Positions 33,832 through 42,313 of a stretch of DNA of 64,000 bases are shown in pieces (position 1 is the stretch's first letter; each line of letters starts with the position of its first letter). A program made the position numbers and the translations under genes. The notes beneath the pieces were generated by a model that was given only the letters and a program-made list of their open reading frames with translations, did not search any database and was not told the origin of the DNA. The DNA is from Pseudobowmanella zhangzhouensis (lineage in GTDB: Bacteria; Pseudomonadota; Gammaproteobacteria; Enterobacterales; Alteromonadaceae). The DNA lies in the NCBI RefSeq assembly GCF_042662685.1, contig NZ_JBHSYO010000004.1:496001-560000 (forward strand). Reading direction: 5' to 3'.

Positions 33832-34431
33832 ATGGCAACTCAAGCGCGTCACAACGTCTCAGATTCGCACAACCTAACGCCGTCCGAGGACAATGAGCAG
33901 CTGTGTAGCTGGCTGGAAGAAATCGCCGCCACCAGAAGCCGCTCTGCGTTCACTCACTTATTTAACTGGTTCGCCCCTAAAATCCGTCGTGTAGCGGCTC
34001 GCCAATTCAATAATGAAACTCAGGCCATGGAAGTCGTGCAGGAAACCATGACGCATATCTGGCGCAAAGCTCACTTGTTTAACCGTGAGAAAGGTGCGGC
34101 GACCACCTGGGTATACACCGTGATGCGTAATGTCTCCTACGACATGCTGCGCAAAATGAAAAATAGTCGTGAATTACCCGTCAGTGATGATTTATGGCCA
34201 TCCCGAGAGCCTGCGTTGGACGAGGTGGAAGTATTTGATGACCATCTGGAAGAGTCTCAACTTTTAAGACTGATTGAAAGCCTGCCAGAAGCGCAGCAAC
34301 AGGTAGTACGTGGCGTGTACTTTCAGGACATGTCGCAGGAACAATTGGCGATTCACCTCAATATTCCGCTAGGAACGGTCAAATCGAGACTTCGCCTTGC
34401 CCTTGGAAAACTTCGTCAGCAGGTGCAGTAG
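33832..34431 (+). CDS. ECF sigma factor of the RpoE/ChrR type
   Basis: The 199-residue protein has sigma region 2 (AFTHLFNWFAPKIRRVAARQF...AMEVVQETMTHIWRKAHLFN, about 40-85, with TTWVYTVMRNVSYDMLRK) and region 4 (LIESLPEAQQQVVRGVYFQDMSQEQLAIHLNIPLGTVKSRLRLAL, about 143-190). The next gene encodes a ChrR-like cupin anti-sigma factor, so this is the partner of a system that in Rhodobacter responds to singlet oxygen. The actual signal here is unknown. Confidence 0.9.
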   Translation: MATQARHNVSDSHNLTPSEDNEQLCSWLEEIAATRSRSAFTHLFNWFAPKIRRVAARQFNNETQAMEVVQETMTHIWRKAHLFNREKGAATTWVYTVMRNVSYDMLRKMKNSRELPVSDDLWPSREPALDEVEVFDDHLEESQLLRLIESLPEAQQQVVRGVYFQDMSQEQLAIHLNIPLGTVKSRLRLALGKLRQQVQ

Positions 34432-34432
34432 T

Positions 34433-35077
34433 ATGATTAATTTCCATCCAGACCCAGGCTTGCTACGCGCATTTGCCGCAGCTCAATTACCCAGCGGGCT
34501 GAACATGCTCGTCGCTGCACACGCAGAAATGTGCGCTTGTTGTCAGCAGCACATCGAAACTTTCGAATTGGCGCTGGCCAACGAATCGTTCAGCGCTAGC
34601 GATAACACCTATGATTTTGCGGATATGGCGGCTCGCATTATGGCCCAGGGCGATGCGCCAGCGGAACCAGAAGTCAAATCGCGCATTCTTGAACTTAACG
34701 AAGCCGAAGCTATTCAACTCCCTCGCGCCCTGCGACACGTAGGCATGGGCGATTGGTTTACCCTAGGTAAAATGTCACGTGCACGGATCGAAACCGGCGA
34801 GGACGATATTCACTGCCATCTGCTGAAAATCGATGCCGGTGGCGAAATTCCTGCTCACACCCATAAAGGATTTGAAGCCACGCTGCTGCTCGATGGCAGT
34901 TTCAGTGACGACATGGGCAAATACCAACGTGGTGATTTTATCTGGCTGGACGGTAATCACACTCATAGCCCGGTCAGCACGAAAGGTTGTGTGTGCCTGA
35001 CCGCGGCAGACGATGCGTTGCATTTCACCCAGGGACTGAGCCGTTTACTCAACCCACTTGGACGATTCCTCTACTGA
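34433..35077 (+). CDS. ChrR-type cupin anti-sigma factor
   Basis: The 214-residue protein has the zinc-binding anti-sigma domain with H30-x3-C34-x2-C37, and a C-terminal cupin with H142, H144, E148 and H178 (or H176) as likely metal ligands. This is the two-domain layout of ChrR, which holds its sigma factor until oxidative damage. The ATG at 34433 follows the sigma stop by 1 base, so the two are translationally coupled. A clean terminator follows. Confidence 0.9.
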   Translation: MINFHPDPGLLRAFAAAQLPSGLNMLVAAHAEMCACCQQHIETFELALANESFSASDNTYDFADMAARIMAQGDAPAEPEVKSRILELNEAEAIQLPRALRHVGMGDWFTLGKMSRARIETGEDDIHCHLLKIDAGGEIPAHTHKGFEATLLLDGSFSDDMGKYQRGDFIWLDGNHTHSPVSTKGCVCLTAADDALHFTQGLSRLLNPLGRFLY

Positions 35078-35085
35078 GTGCCTTT

Positions 35086-35111
35086 GGCGGGGAAAGACCC
35101 CGCCTTTTTTT
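35086..35111 (+). terminator. terminator after the chrR-like gene
   Basis: Perfect 7-base stem GGCGGGG / CCCCGCC, 5-base loop and seven Ts directly after the chrR stop. Confidence 0.93.
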
Positions 35112-35143
35112 ATTCCCCCTCTCCCATCCTTGTCAGCTTTGCG

Positions 35144-35149
35144 TATAAT
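35144..35149 (+). promoter_or_regulatory. -10-like TATAAT just before smpB
   Basis: A perfect TATAAT lies only 8 bases before the smpB ATG at 35157. A start of transcription 6-8 bases downstream would fall at or beside the ATG, giving a leaderless or near-leaderless message. No good -35 at 17 bases spacing is visible. Confidence 0.35.
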
Positions 35150-35156
35150 GCGCGGC

Positions 35157-35642
35157 ATGAGCAAAAGTAATAAAAACAAAGCCAACAGCACCGGCACTAT
35201 CGCCCTGAATAAAAAAGCGCGTCACGAATTTCATTTGTACGACAAGTTCGAGGCAGGCATTGCGCTGCAAGGTTGGGAAATCAAAAGCATTCGCGCGGGG
35301 AAAGTGAATATCACCGACACCTACGTGATCCTGCAAAACGGCGAAGCCTACCTGATTGGTTGTAAAATTCAGCCGCTTAATCAGGCCTCCAGCCATGTGT
35401 TCTGTGACGTGGAACGTTCGCGTAAGTTATTGCTGAATAAACGCGAATTAGATCGCCTGATAGGTGGCCGTGATCGCGAAGGCATGACCATCGTCGCCAC
35501 CGCCATGTATTGGAAAAAATGCTGGGTGAAGTTGGAATGCTATCTGGCCAAAGGTAAAAAGGAACACGACAAGCGTGACACGGTCAAAGATCGTGATTGG
35601 GCACGCGAAAAAGAACGTTTGATGAAACATACCGCACGTTAA
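35157..35642 (+). CDS. smpB: SsrA-binding protein SmpB
   Basis: SmpB partners tmRNA in trans-translation. The 161-residue protein starts MSKSNKNKANSTGTIALNKKARHEF and has the OB-fold core GIALQGWEIKSIRAGKVNITD and the basic C-terminal tail KKEHDKRDTVKDRDWAREKERLMKHTAR, the part that folds in the ribosomal decoding centre. The ATG at 35157 is chosen because the frame upstream has no conserved sequence and spans the chrR terminator. The tmRNA gene follows 126 bases later. Confidence 0.96.
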   Translation: MSKSNKNKANSTGTIALNKKARHEFHLYDKFEAGIALQGWEIKSIRAGKVNITDTYVILQNGEAYLIGCKIQPLNQASSHVFCDVERSRKLLLNKRELDRLIGGRDREGMTIVATAMYWKKCWVKLECYLAKGKKEHDKRDTVKDRDWAREKERLMKHTAR

Positions 35643-35768
35643 CGGTTGAAATTTCATCACTTGAGTCCCATATGTTGTGCTAAGTGCAGCAGTGTGAAAA
35701 ACACTATGGTACACTCAAACCACTTAGGTTTTAGTTAACCACGTACTCCTATCCCAGATTCATGAATC

Positions 35769-36127
35769 GGGGCTGATTAGGATTCGACGGAATACACGAA
35801 ACCCAAGGTGCATGCCGAGGTGCGGTAGGCCTCGTAAAAAAGCCGCAAATAAATAGTCGCAAACGACGAAAACTACGCTCTAGCCGCTTAATACCCGGTA
35901 GGGAGCCCTTCCACTCCGGCCTTGCCTGCTGGTGGAGATTCGGAAGGTCATACTCGCAGGATCGCGCAGCGGCTTCGTCCGTAGCTTAAGCGCTAAATCT
36001 AATCGGGCTCACTGTAGGAAATCCTGTCTGTCGGAGTTCCAAACAGTTAAAGAAAAGACTGACTAAGCATGTAGGACTGAGGATGTAGGTATTACGGACG
36101 CGGGTTCAAATCCCGCCAGCTCCACCA
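35769..36127 (+). ncRNA. ssrA: tmRNA (SsrA)
   Basis: The 359-base RNA begins GGGGCTGATT and ends in GCTCCACCA, forming the alanine tRNA-like domain, with GGTTCAAATCCC in the T arm. The tag frame at 35859-35891 reads ANDENYALAA and then TAA, preceded by the AATAGTC resume region. It lies just after smpB. A terminator follows at about 36127-36169. The CCA is encoded. Confidence 0.97.
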
Positions 36128-36169
36128 ATAACAAACCCTGTGCCGTTAGGCATGGGGTTTTTTATTGGT
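36127..36169 (+). terminator. terminator after tmRNA
   Basis: The stem CAATAAcAAACCC...GGGTTTttTTATTG with an inner TGCC / GGCA stem follows the tmRNA 3' end and includes a six-T run. Confidence 0.8.
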
Positions 36170-36505
36170 TGTTGTTAGGGTTTGGTCTAACCCGCGTAGT
36201 GGGTTCACAAAATGTCTGGAACATTTTGTACCGCCGCAGGCGCCCGAAGGGTCAGCGCCATGGACGGCGCTGAGGACAATCCCGCCAGAATTAGCATATT
36301 GTCTCTATTCGTCGGTAATCAGTCTCGAACAGAAGTTTAGGGTTGTCTAGATGTTCTGTTATCGTTGAAAGGATAATTTTTAAACCGGAAAGGTAAATGA
36401 AGTGCGCTTTACATTATCAACATGTGAAGAGTCGAGCATGCCCTTAGACAGATAAACCGAACTAGTTATACTGGAGCCAAACGAAAAACAAAAAAGGATT
36501 AAGGG
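36128..36505. other. gene-free stretch after tmRNA with inverted repeats and a tmRNA-3'-end match
   Basis: This 378-base stretch has no gene. It holds the tmRNA terminator, a 9-base inverted repeat (ACAAAATGT ... ACATTTTGT, about 36208-36230), a 7-base inverted repeat (CAGCGCC ... GGCGCTG, about 36254-36272) and an 11-base copy of the tmRNA 3' region (AATCCCGCCAG at 36278-36288, also at 36109-36119). The start of the Mrr gene lies right after. Such signs fit an old integration point, but no integrase is present. Confidence 0.55.
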
Positions 36506-37411
36506 ATGATTCCTACTTATCAAGAGCTGATGACACCCGTACTAAAAAAAGCAGCTAACGGAGAAGTAAAATTAAGCAAGGTCGTCGATGAAGTTAGTTC
36601 AGACCTCAATCTCACAGAGGAAGAGCTCACGGAGATGCTCCCAAGTAGAAAGCAAACCGTTATTGCTAATCGTATTGGTTGGGCTAAGACTTACCTCTCA
36701 AAAGCGGGACTCATCGAAGTCACAAAGCGAGGCTACTTCAAAATAACTAAGCTCGGAGAGGATGCCCTTTCATCAGGCCAAGAGATCAATAATAAGTACC
36801 TTCAACAGTTCGATGACTTTAACGCGTTCCAAGGGCAAACTTCAGCCGATACCGAGGTCGATACGGCTCTACCCAAAGAAGACGAACACGTAACTCCCGA
36901 CGAGGCTCTCCGGGCCGCTTATCAGAAGATAAACGACTCGCTTTCGACCGATTTACTTAACCGGGTCCGAACGGTTACACCTCAGTTCTTCGAGAACTTG
37001 CTCGTCGAATTACTCGTCGAAATGGGGTACGGAGGAAGCGAAGATGGGGCGGCTCACGCTCTCGGAAAAACTGGTGACAATGGTGTCGATGGGGTTATTA
37101 ACCAAGACCCTTTAGGCGTTGATCAAATTTATATCCAAGCAAAGAGATATGCGAGCGGAAACAATATCGGAGCCGGAGACATCCGGGACTTCTTCGGTGC
37201 GTTGAACCTCAAGAAGGCCAGTAAGGGGATTTTCATTACAACGTCCGACTTCACTCCGTCAGCAATTCAAACGGCGAAAGACCTCGGGACGCGAATCGTT
37301 TTGATCAACGGGAAGGAGCTTTCAAAGTTAATGCTTCGATACAACGTCGGATGCCGAGACATTGAGACCCTACACTTAAAGAGAGTCGACGAGGATTTCT
37401 TCGACAATTAA
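36506..37411 (+). CDS. Mrr-type restriction endonuclease
   Basis: The 301-residue protein has the N-terminal Mrr winged-helix domain (MIPTYQELMTPVLKKAANGEV..., about 1-85, with NRIGWAKTYLSKAGLIE) and a C-terminal Mrr_cat domain (about 155-290) with the nuclease core FFENLLVELLVEMGYGG, a GVDGVI aspartate (about 196) and YIQAKRY (QxK, about 211-217). Mrr cuts DNA with modified bases, as E. coli Mrr does. No methylase or other restriction gene is nearby. Its place beside tmRNA fits acquisition at a known hotspot. Confidence 0.9.
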   Translation: MIPTYQELMTPVLKKAANGEVKLSKVVDEVSSDLNLTEEELTEMLPSRKQTVIANRIGWAKTYLSKAGLIEVTKRGYFKITKLGEDALSSGQEINNKYLQQFDDFNAFQGQTSADTEVDTALPKEDEHVTPDEALRAAYQKINDSLSTDLLNRVRTVTPQFFENLLVELLVEMGYGGSEDGAAHALGKTGDNGVDGVINQDPLGVDQIYIQAKRYASGNNIGAGDIRDFFGALNLKKASKGIFITTSDFTPSAIQTAKDLGTRIVLINGKELSKLMLRYNVGCRDIETLHLKRVDEDFFDN

Positions 37412-37714
37412 ACGGCAAACTACGAATTCAAAATTGATGACTTTATAGACTTTTACTGAGAGGGTGCCTTCAAGCTTAACTCTCTTGGATTTTTTACCCA
37501 CGTGTACAGCATGTTCATCGATTTCCTCAATATTTGCTATCGACATAATTAAATCCCGTGCTTTATCCCCTGCTCCGCAGGCTAGCTGTCGCTGTTCAAA
37601 TGGGTTCCATACCCGTTTGTGGGCGACCCCAACAAATACAATCCCACCCTCATTACTTGATTCTTGCACCTATCTGCCAGACCATAACGCCATCATTCTC
37701 TACCAAGCTTGTCT
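37412..37714. other. gene-free stretch between the Mrr and DUF1566 genes
   Basis: About 300 bases with no gene I can support. A minus-strand frame of 97 codons at 37376-37669 uses a GTG start without a ribosome site and overlaps the Mrr gene by 36 bases; I do not accept it. No hairpin terminator of note is visible. Confidence 0.5.
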
Positions 37715-39058
37715 ATGCGCCGATATTTCTTTGTCAGTTTACTACTGGCGCCCCCTGTCTTTGCCCAGCAATTACCTCCACCGCCACCGGAGGCGAAAAG
37801 TGCCTGCGAGGGACAACCTCAGGGGCAGCGCTGTGAATTTATCGCGCCTCACGGCAAGGTTAGCGGACAATGTCGCGACGTCAGAGAGGGCTTACTGTGT
37901 GTGCCTGATAGTATGCCGCCTATGCTTAATCGCAGCAATCAGCGTAATGATCAACGCAACAAACCACCTAAACGCGCCAAAATCGACATCGATGCCACAA
38001 CAAACGATGCAGTAAAAACGACGAGTCGCATACCCGATACGAACCAGGGCAGCTGTTTTGATAATCACCAAAAGATCCCTTGCCCGCCAAAAGATGACGC
38101 ATTTTATGGTCAGGATGCCCACTATGCAGGTGCAACGCCCAGCTACACACAGGATAAATCCGGCACTGTCACCGATAACGTTACCGGACTGATGTGGCAA
38201 CAGGCCCATAACCCACAACGCATCAACTGGTACCAGGCGAATCAGGCATGTGAGTCGTTGACGCTGGCTGGATTCAAAGACTGGCGCTTACCAAGCATAA
38301 AAGAGTTGTTCTCAATTATTGATTTTCGGGGTGTCGTTGGGCAACGCGCTTATCTGCCCGATGAGTTTGATATCCGGCCACCAGCCAGCTTGAGCAAAAA
38401 TGATCCGTTTGCCGCCAATCACAGGCCGGAAATGATGGGGCAAACCTGGTCGGCGACTAAATATGCCGGTCAACATTGGGATGATCCCAACGTCGAAGCG
38501 GCGTTTTTTGTTAATTTTTTGGATGGCCGCATCAAGCAAGCGCCGACGCGCGGACGGGAGGGATTATTTTATCGCTGTGTGCGCGGTCCTGCATGGGGTG
38601 AGAATCAGTTTGTCGACAACAATAATGGCACCGTTAGCGATAAGATGAGTGACCTGATGTGGCAACAACAGGACGATGGTAAACCCCGCAACTGGCAAGA
38701 GGCGCTGAACTATTGTAAGGGGTTAACTCTGGCCGGACACACCGACTGGCGTTTGCCCAACGTGAAGGAACTACAGAGCATTGTGAATTATCAGCGCCCA
38801 GCCCCCGCGATTGACACGGCTAGTTTTGGCGTCAGTGATCCAGCCGCCTGGTATTGGAGCAGTACCACCCATGGCGACGATATTTCCCAGGCTGACTATG
38901 TATGTTTTGGAAAGTGCACGTCGGTACAGGGTATTGATGTACACGGAGCAGGTGCACAGCGCAGCGACCCCAAACTGCGCGGGGCGAGAGTCGCGCAGCA
39001 ACAAGGTGGTCAGCAGGATGAAATCCGTATTGAGAATCTGGTGCGCTGCGTACGTTAA
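37715..39058 (+). CDS. secreted DUF1566 protein, two Lcl-type domains
   Basis: The 447-residue protein has a signal peptide (MRRYFFVSLLLAPPVFAQ) and a proline-rich segment PPPPPE. It then has two related DUF1566 domains: the first starts DNVTGLMWQQAHNPQ with WYQANQACESLTLAGFKDWRLPSIKEL (about 150-195), the second DKMSDLMWQQQDDGK with CKGLTLAGHTDWRLPNVKEL (about 308-350). This fold (lectin- or Sulfatase-modifying-like) is common in marine bacteria, with unknown ligands. The start MRRYFF is used rather than the TTG-type start 6 bases upstream. Confidence 0.85.
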   Translation: MRRYFFVSLLLAPPVFAQQLPPPPPEAKSACEGQPQGQRCEFIAPHGKVSGQCRDVREGLLCVPDSMPPMLNRSNQRNDQRNKPPKRAKIDIDATTNDAVKTTSRIPDTNQGSCFDNHQKIPCPPKDDAFYGQDAHYAGATPSYTQDKSGTVTDNVTGLMWQQAHNPQRINWYQANQACESLTLAGFKDWRLPSIKELFSIIDFRGVVGQRAYLPDEFDIRPPASLSKNDPFAANHRPEMMGQTWSATKYAGQHWDDPNVEAAFFVNFLDGRIKQAPTRGREGLFYRCVRGPAWGENQFVDNNNGTVSDKMSDLMWQQQDDGKPRNWQEALNYCKGLTLAGHTDWRLPNVKELQSIVNYQRPAPAIDTASFGVSDPAAWYWSSTTHGDDISQADYVCFGKCTSVQGIDVHGAGAQRSDPKLRGARVAQQQGGQQDEIRIENLVRCVR

Positions 39059-39059
39059 C

Positions 39060-40319
39060 TCAGGCGACGCTGTCCACCTCTTGTGGACTGCGCTCGATGC
39101 AATTACGTCCCAGCTTTTTCGCGCGGTACAAATTCGTGTCGGCCTGATGCAACATACGTTTTACCGAGCCGAGTGTTAACGCCCCACAAAGACCGCCACT
39201 CAGGGTGACCTTTAACTCGGGATGGATTTCATGCCACGGATGGTTTTCAATTGCCAGACGCAGCGTTTCACAACGCTGCCACGCCTGAGCCAGCGAGGTT
39301 TCGGCAAACGCGACCACGAATTCCTCACCACCGTAGCGGGCGATAACATCACTTTTACGCAAATTTTTAGTGAATAACTGCCCCACCTGTCGCAACACTT
39401 CATCACCCACGCTGTGGGAAAACTGATCGTTGATACGTTTAAAATGATCCAAATCCGCCAGTAAAAACGTCAATGGGTGGTCGTAACGAGCGGCTTGTTC
39501 AAACAGTTGTGAAGCCTGCTCCACAAAATGTCGGCGGTTGTATAACTGAGTCAGCGGGTCGCGAATGCTTAGCTCACGTAACTTGTCATGGGCTTTGGCT
39601 AAATCGGCACTCATATGGTTAAACGCCTCTGACAGCGCGCCAATTTCGTCGTTTCTGCGCACCGGGATCGGCTCTTGCAGTTTGCCCTGCTGACGCATCT
39701 GTCGCACAGCGACCATCAAGCGTCCCACGCCTTTGCTCATACGGCGCATAAACATACGTGCCAGCAATAGAGCAATCAATACCGCCACACTCATGCCGGT
39801 TAGGAGTGCCTGGCGCATCGCGCGTAAATAGGATTCGTCCTGCGGGCTGAGATTAGGATCGCCCAACGGCACCGCCTTAGCCACTACCTCACCACGCAGG
39901 CTGATTGGAAATGCATCATCTAATAATTCCGGCGCCGACTGACCAATGGCATAACCTTCGGCGGGTTTCATTACCACACCCTGAGTATCAAGCAGCAAAA
40001 ACATAAAGGGCGCGGTAGCACGACGCTGAAAATAGGAATCTTCCCGAAGGGATGAATGTGGCCCTTCGGTCATACCGGGCAAAGGCCGATTGCGGTATTC
40101 CACAAAACGCGGAAAGGGTTCACTTTGCACCGCTTGCTGCCAACTACCGTAGGCATCAATGTAAGCGGCTACGTCATCGCGAAAGCGACTAAACGCATCG
40201 TCAAGCACCGATTGTTTAAAATCACGCATTAACATCCAATAGGCTATACCACCCACCGATGCCGCACTGACTAAACTCACCAACACTAAACTTAAAGCGA
40301 TTTGCGTACGTAGTTTCAA
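39060..40319 (-). CDS. membrane diguanylate cyclase with HAMP-like linker and GGEEF
   Basis: The 419-residue protein has an N-terminal helix (about 8-28), a periplasmic sensor region (about 29-168) with no recognised fold, a second helix (about 172-190), a HAMP-like linker (about 192-245, DEIGALSEAFNHM) and a GGDEF domain (about 250-410) with signature RYGGEEF. The inhibitory RxxD site is present (RKSD five residues before GGEEF). It should make cyclic di-GMP in response to an outside signal. It points away from the DUF457 promoter copy at 40344-40485. Confidence 0.92.
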   Translation of the reverse strand: MKLRTQIALSLVLVSLVSAASVGGIAYWMLMRDFKQSVLDDAFSRFRDDVAAYIDAYGSWQQAVQSEPFPRFVEYRNRPLPGMTEGPHSSLREDSYFQRRATAPFMFLLLDTQGVVMKPAEGYAIGQSAPELLDDAFPISLRGEVVAKAVPLGDPNLSPQDESYLRAMRQALLTGMSVAVLIALLLARMFMRRMSKGVGRLMVAVRQMRQQGKLQEPIPVRRNDEIGALSEAFNHMSADLAKAHDKLRELSIRDPLTQLYNRRHFVEQASQLFEQAARYDHPLTFLLADLDHFKRINDQFSHSVGDEVLRQVGQLFTKNLRKSDVIARYGGEEFVVAFAETSLAQAWQRCETLRLAIENHPWHEIHPELKVTLSGGLCGALTLGSVKRMLHQADTNLYRAKKLGRNCIERSPQEVDSVA

Positions 40320-40343
40320 ACAATCAATTCCAGTCGTCTTATT

Positions 40344-40485
40344 ATTATGACGATAAGAATACCATTCTCATTAACGGATAACATGGCATACCTGCGCCCA
40401 TGGTATTCAAATCAATAACGAAAAGATAATGGAGCAACATGGATAGTGTAACTCAGATTGTTTTAGGCTCGACGGTGGCATTAGC
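40344..40485 (+). repeat. left copy of a direct repeat flanking the cyanophycin block
   Basis: This copy matches 48392-48465. The two share ATTATGACGATAAGA at their left end (40344-40358 and 48392-48406) and an identical 63-base run at 40423-40485 and 48403-48465. The left copy has 68 extra bases between two near-identical 9-mers (ACGATAAGA at 40350, ACGAAAAGA at 40418), so the right copy looks like a slip deletion. Identity ends at 40485/48465 inside codon 16 of the hydrolase gene. Confidence 0.92.
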
Positions 40486-40531
40486 TAAAAAGACATTTAA
40501 CTCAAGCTGGCCTGATCCTCGATGCATTTAA
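40439..40531 (+). pseudogene. truncated 5' fragment of the DUF457 hydrolase gene
   Basis: The ATG at 40439 starts the same 16 residues as the full gene at 48419 (MDSVTQIVLGSTVALA). The frame then runs into unrelated sequence and stops at 40529-40531 after 30 codons. It is a leftover of the hydrolase 5' end and is unlikely to make a functional protein. Its ribosome site (GGAG) is intact. Confidence 0.88.
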
Positions 40532-40558
40532 ATAGTTCTGGCGGCCAGCCGGATTGAT

Positions 40559-42313
40559 TTAGTTTTCTATGCCAAACGCCATATTGGTATAGCTACAACG
40601 ACCGGAAACGCTGTCACTAATAAATTGACTCTGTTCAGTAGGCTTAATGACAAAGGCCAGCGTTTCCAGTTGCCAGCGCTGTGGACTCGGATTGTTGCAG
40701 GCAAGGCTGATGGTTTGCCGCCATTTGCCCTGTTCAGCGAGGGAACCGGCAAGAGAAACATTGTTTGACCGCAGACTGAACAAAAGGTCGTCATTATGGT
40801 AGGTCATCTGGTCACCGTGATTCAGGTAATGACTCAAGGCAACGACCTGGCGTTTATTGTTTTGCAGTTTATAAATACTGTCCCGGCTATCCACGACAAA
40901 TACACCGCCCTGCCCAATTACCGCCATATTGGCTGTATTCGCCTGTTGTTGCACCAATAACGCAGTGGCTTCATCAATGCCAAAGCCGAATCGGGTTCCG
41001 GTATATGCCGCCAGCAGTGCGAGTCTGCCTTCGCGATCGCGCTCGGAGAAGTGAGTATCCAGAATGCCCAGATTAAACATGCCAGTGCCACCGGAAGCCT
41101 GATAGGTTAAATCACCACCCAACAGGCCATTGCCACAGTCCTGCTGCAGGCCACAATCTTGTGCCGGCGCGGCGGTGGCAAACGGACCGCGGGAAAAGGC
41201 TATACCCGTCTGACCATTGCTCAACATAGGCACCGGACGTTGTGTAAAAACGCCACCAGCTTGCACCGCTGTACCAGCGCTGGTACCGCCAACCACTAAC
41301 TCACCCTGCTCAAAACGTTGGCGGATGATTGCCAATTCTGCGCTGTCGCTGCCGTCTGGTTTGGTCATCGCGGCCAGTGTCAGACTTTGATCGCCGCCGT
41401 TAAAAAAGACTCCCTGCACTTCGCGCAGAACCTGTTGGAGTTTTTCAGGTTGCTGGCACCAGTTCCGTTGCAGTGCAGTGAGCAACGGATAAATCCGTTC
41501 GCGATCAAATAATCCATGATTCGAATGTAATTCAGCTAACTTCTCGCAACCGGCAAAACCCAAATCCTGCATGGCTCTGGCTTGCTGAAAGGCAGGATCC
41601 AACGGTAACCAAATAACATTGGCTCCTGCTTGTTCAAACAGCCCCTGATAAAAATCAGCAGATTCAAACGGATCACGGCTGGACGCCGTCACCACGGCAA
41701 TCAAGGGTGACTTGCTTTTTGCGGATTTGGCACGTGCCATGGCAGCAAACTGATTAACGATAAAATAGGCATGCCGATTTTTGTTTTGGGCTAAATCGAC
41801 CTTTTCCTGCAAACGCGCACCTTGGGCATCCAACTGGGCAAATTCGACAAAATCCAGCATGGCCTGAAATAAGTCTGCCGGCATTTGGGCGTAAAAGTTG
41901 GCGCCATTTAAGGCTGCCGTATTGACGCGGGAAAAGGCTGCTTTTAACTGGTGTTTGGTTAGCACCTGATCCCGCACGTCTGCATAAATATGCTGAAATA
42001 CGGATAAAAAATTCTGCTTATAAACGCTGCTTTGACGCAAAAATGGTGCCGATGCTTGTAACGCGGCAAGTCTTTCGGGGGTAACTTTGTACAATAATTG
42101 CGACTTTTCCTGCGATGAAAACGATGGATTCAGACAATGATGACGACTCATACTTGTGCAAGTTTGCAGGCCGCCGCCAATCAACATCAGGTTATAATGC
42201 TGAGGATTCACATTCGCAGAATCACTTATTTTAGCGTCAATTTCTTGTGATTTAACTGCATTTTGTTGAAAGATGACGACCACTAAAAAAACGGCCAATG
42301 TGCTTATTCGCAT
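40559..42313 (-). CDS. secreted cyanophycinase-like peptidase (S51 family)
   Basis: The 584-residue protein has a signal peptide (MRISTLAVFLVVVIFQQNAVKS) and a long N-terminal extension (about 25-200) before the S51 fold. The catalytic part has SSRDPFESADFYQGLFEQAGA (about 211-231), the FFNGGDQS loop (303-310) and nucleophile S345 in GGTSAGTAVQAGG, both hallmarks of cyanophycinase. CphB/CphE enzymes cut cyanophycin into beta-Asp-Arg dipeptides. The protein is far longer than CphB (about 270). With a signal peptide it should act outside the cell or in the periplasm. It is divergent from the TonB receptor. Confidence 0.85.
   Translation of the reverse strand: MRISTLAVFLVVVIFQQNAVKSQEIDAKISDSANVNPQHYNLMLIGGGLQTCTSMSRHHCLNPSFSSQEKSQLLYKVTPERLAALQASAPFLRQSSVYKQNFLSVFQHIYADVRDQVLTKHQLKAAFSRVNTAALNGANFYAQMPADLFQAMLDFVEFAQLDAQGARLQEKVDLAQNKNRHAYFIVNQFAAMARAKSAKSKSPLIAVVTASSRDPFESADFYQGLFEQAGANVIWLPLDPAFQQARAMQDLGFAGCEKLAELHSNHGLFDRERIYPLLTALQRNWCQQPEKLQQVLREVQGVFFNGGDQSLTLAAMTKPDGSDSAELAIIRQRFEQGELVVGGTSAGTAVQAGGVFTQRPVPMLSNGQTGIAFSRGPFATAAPAQDCGLQQDCGNGLLGGDLTYQASGGTGMFNLGILDTHFSERDREGRLALLAAYTGTRFGFGIDEATALLVQQQANTANMAVIGQGGVFVVDSRDSIYKLQNNKRQVVALSHYLNHGDQMTYHNDDLLFSLRSNNVSLAGSLAEQGKWRQTISLACNNPSPQRWQLETLAFVIKPTEQSQFISDSVSGRCSYTNMAFGIEN

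Noticed and set aside
37376..37669. 97-codon minus-strand frame after the Mrr gene
   Set aside because: GTG start without ribosome site, overlaps the Mrr coding end, and no family recognised. Could be a small gene but I cannot support it.
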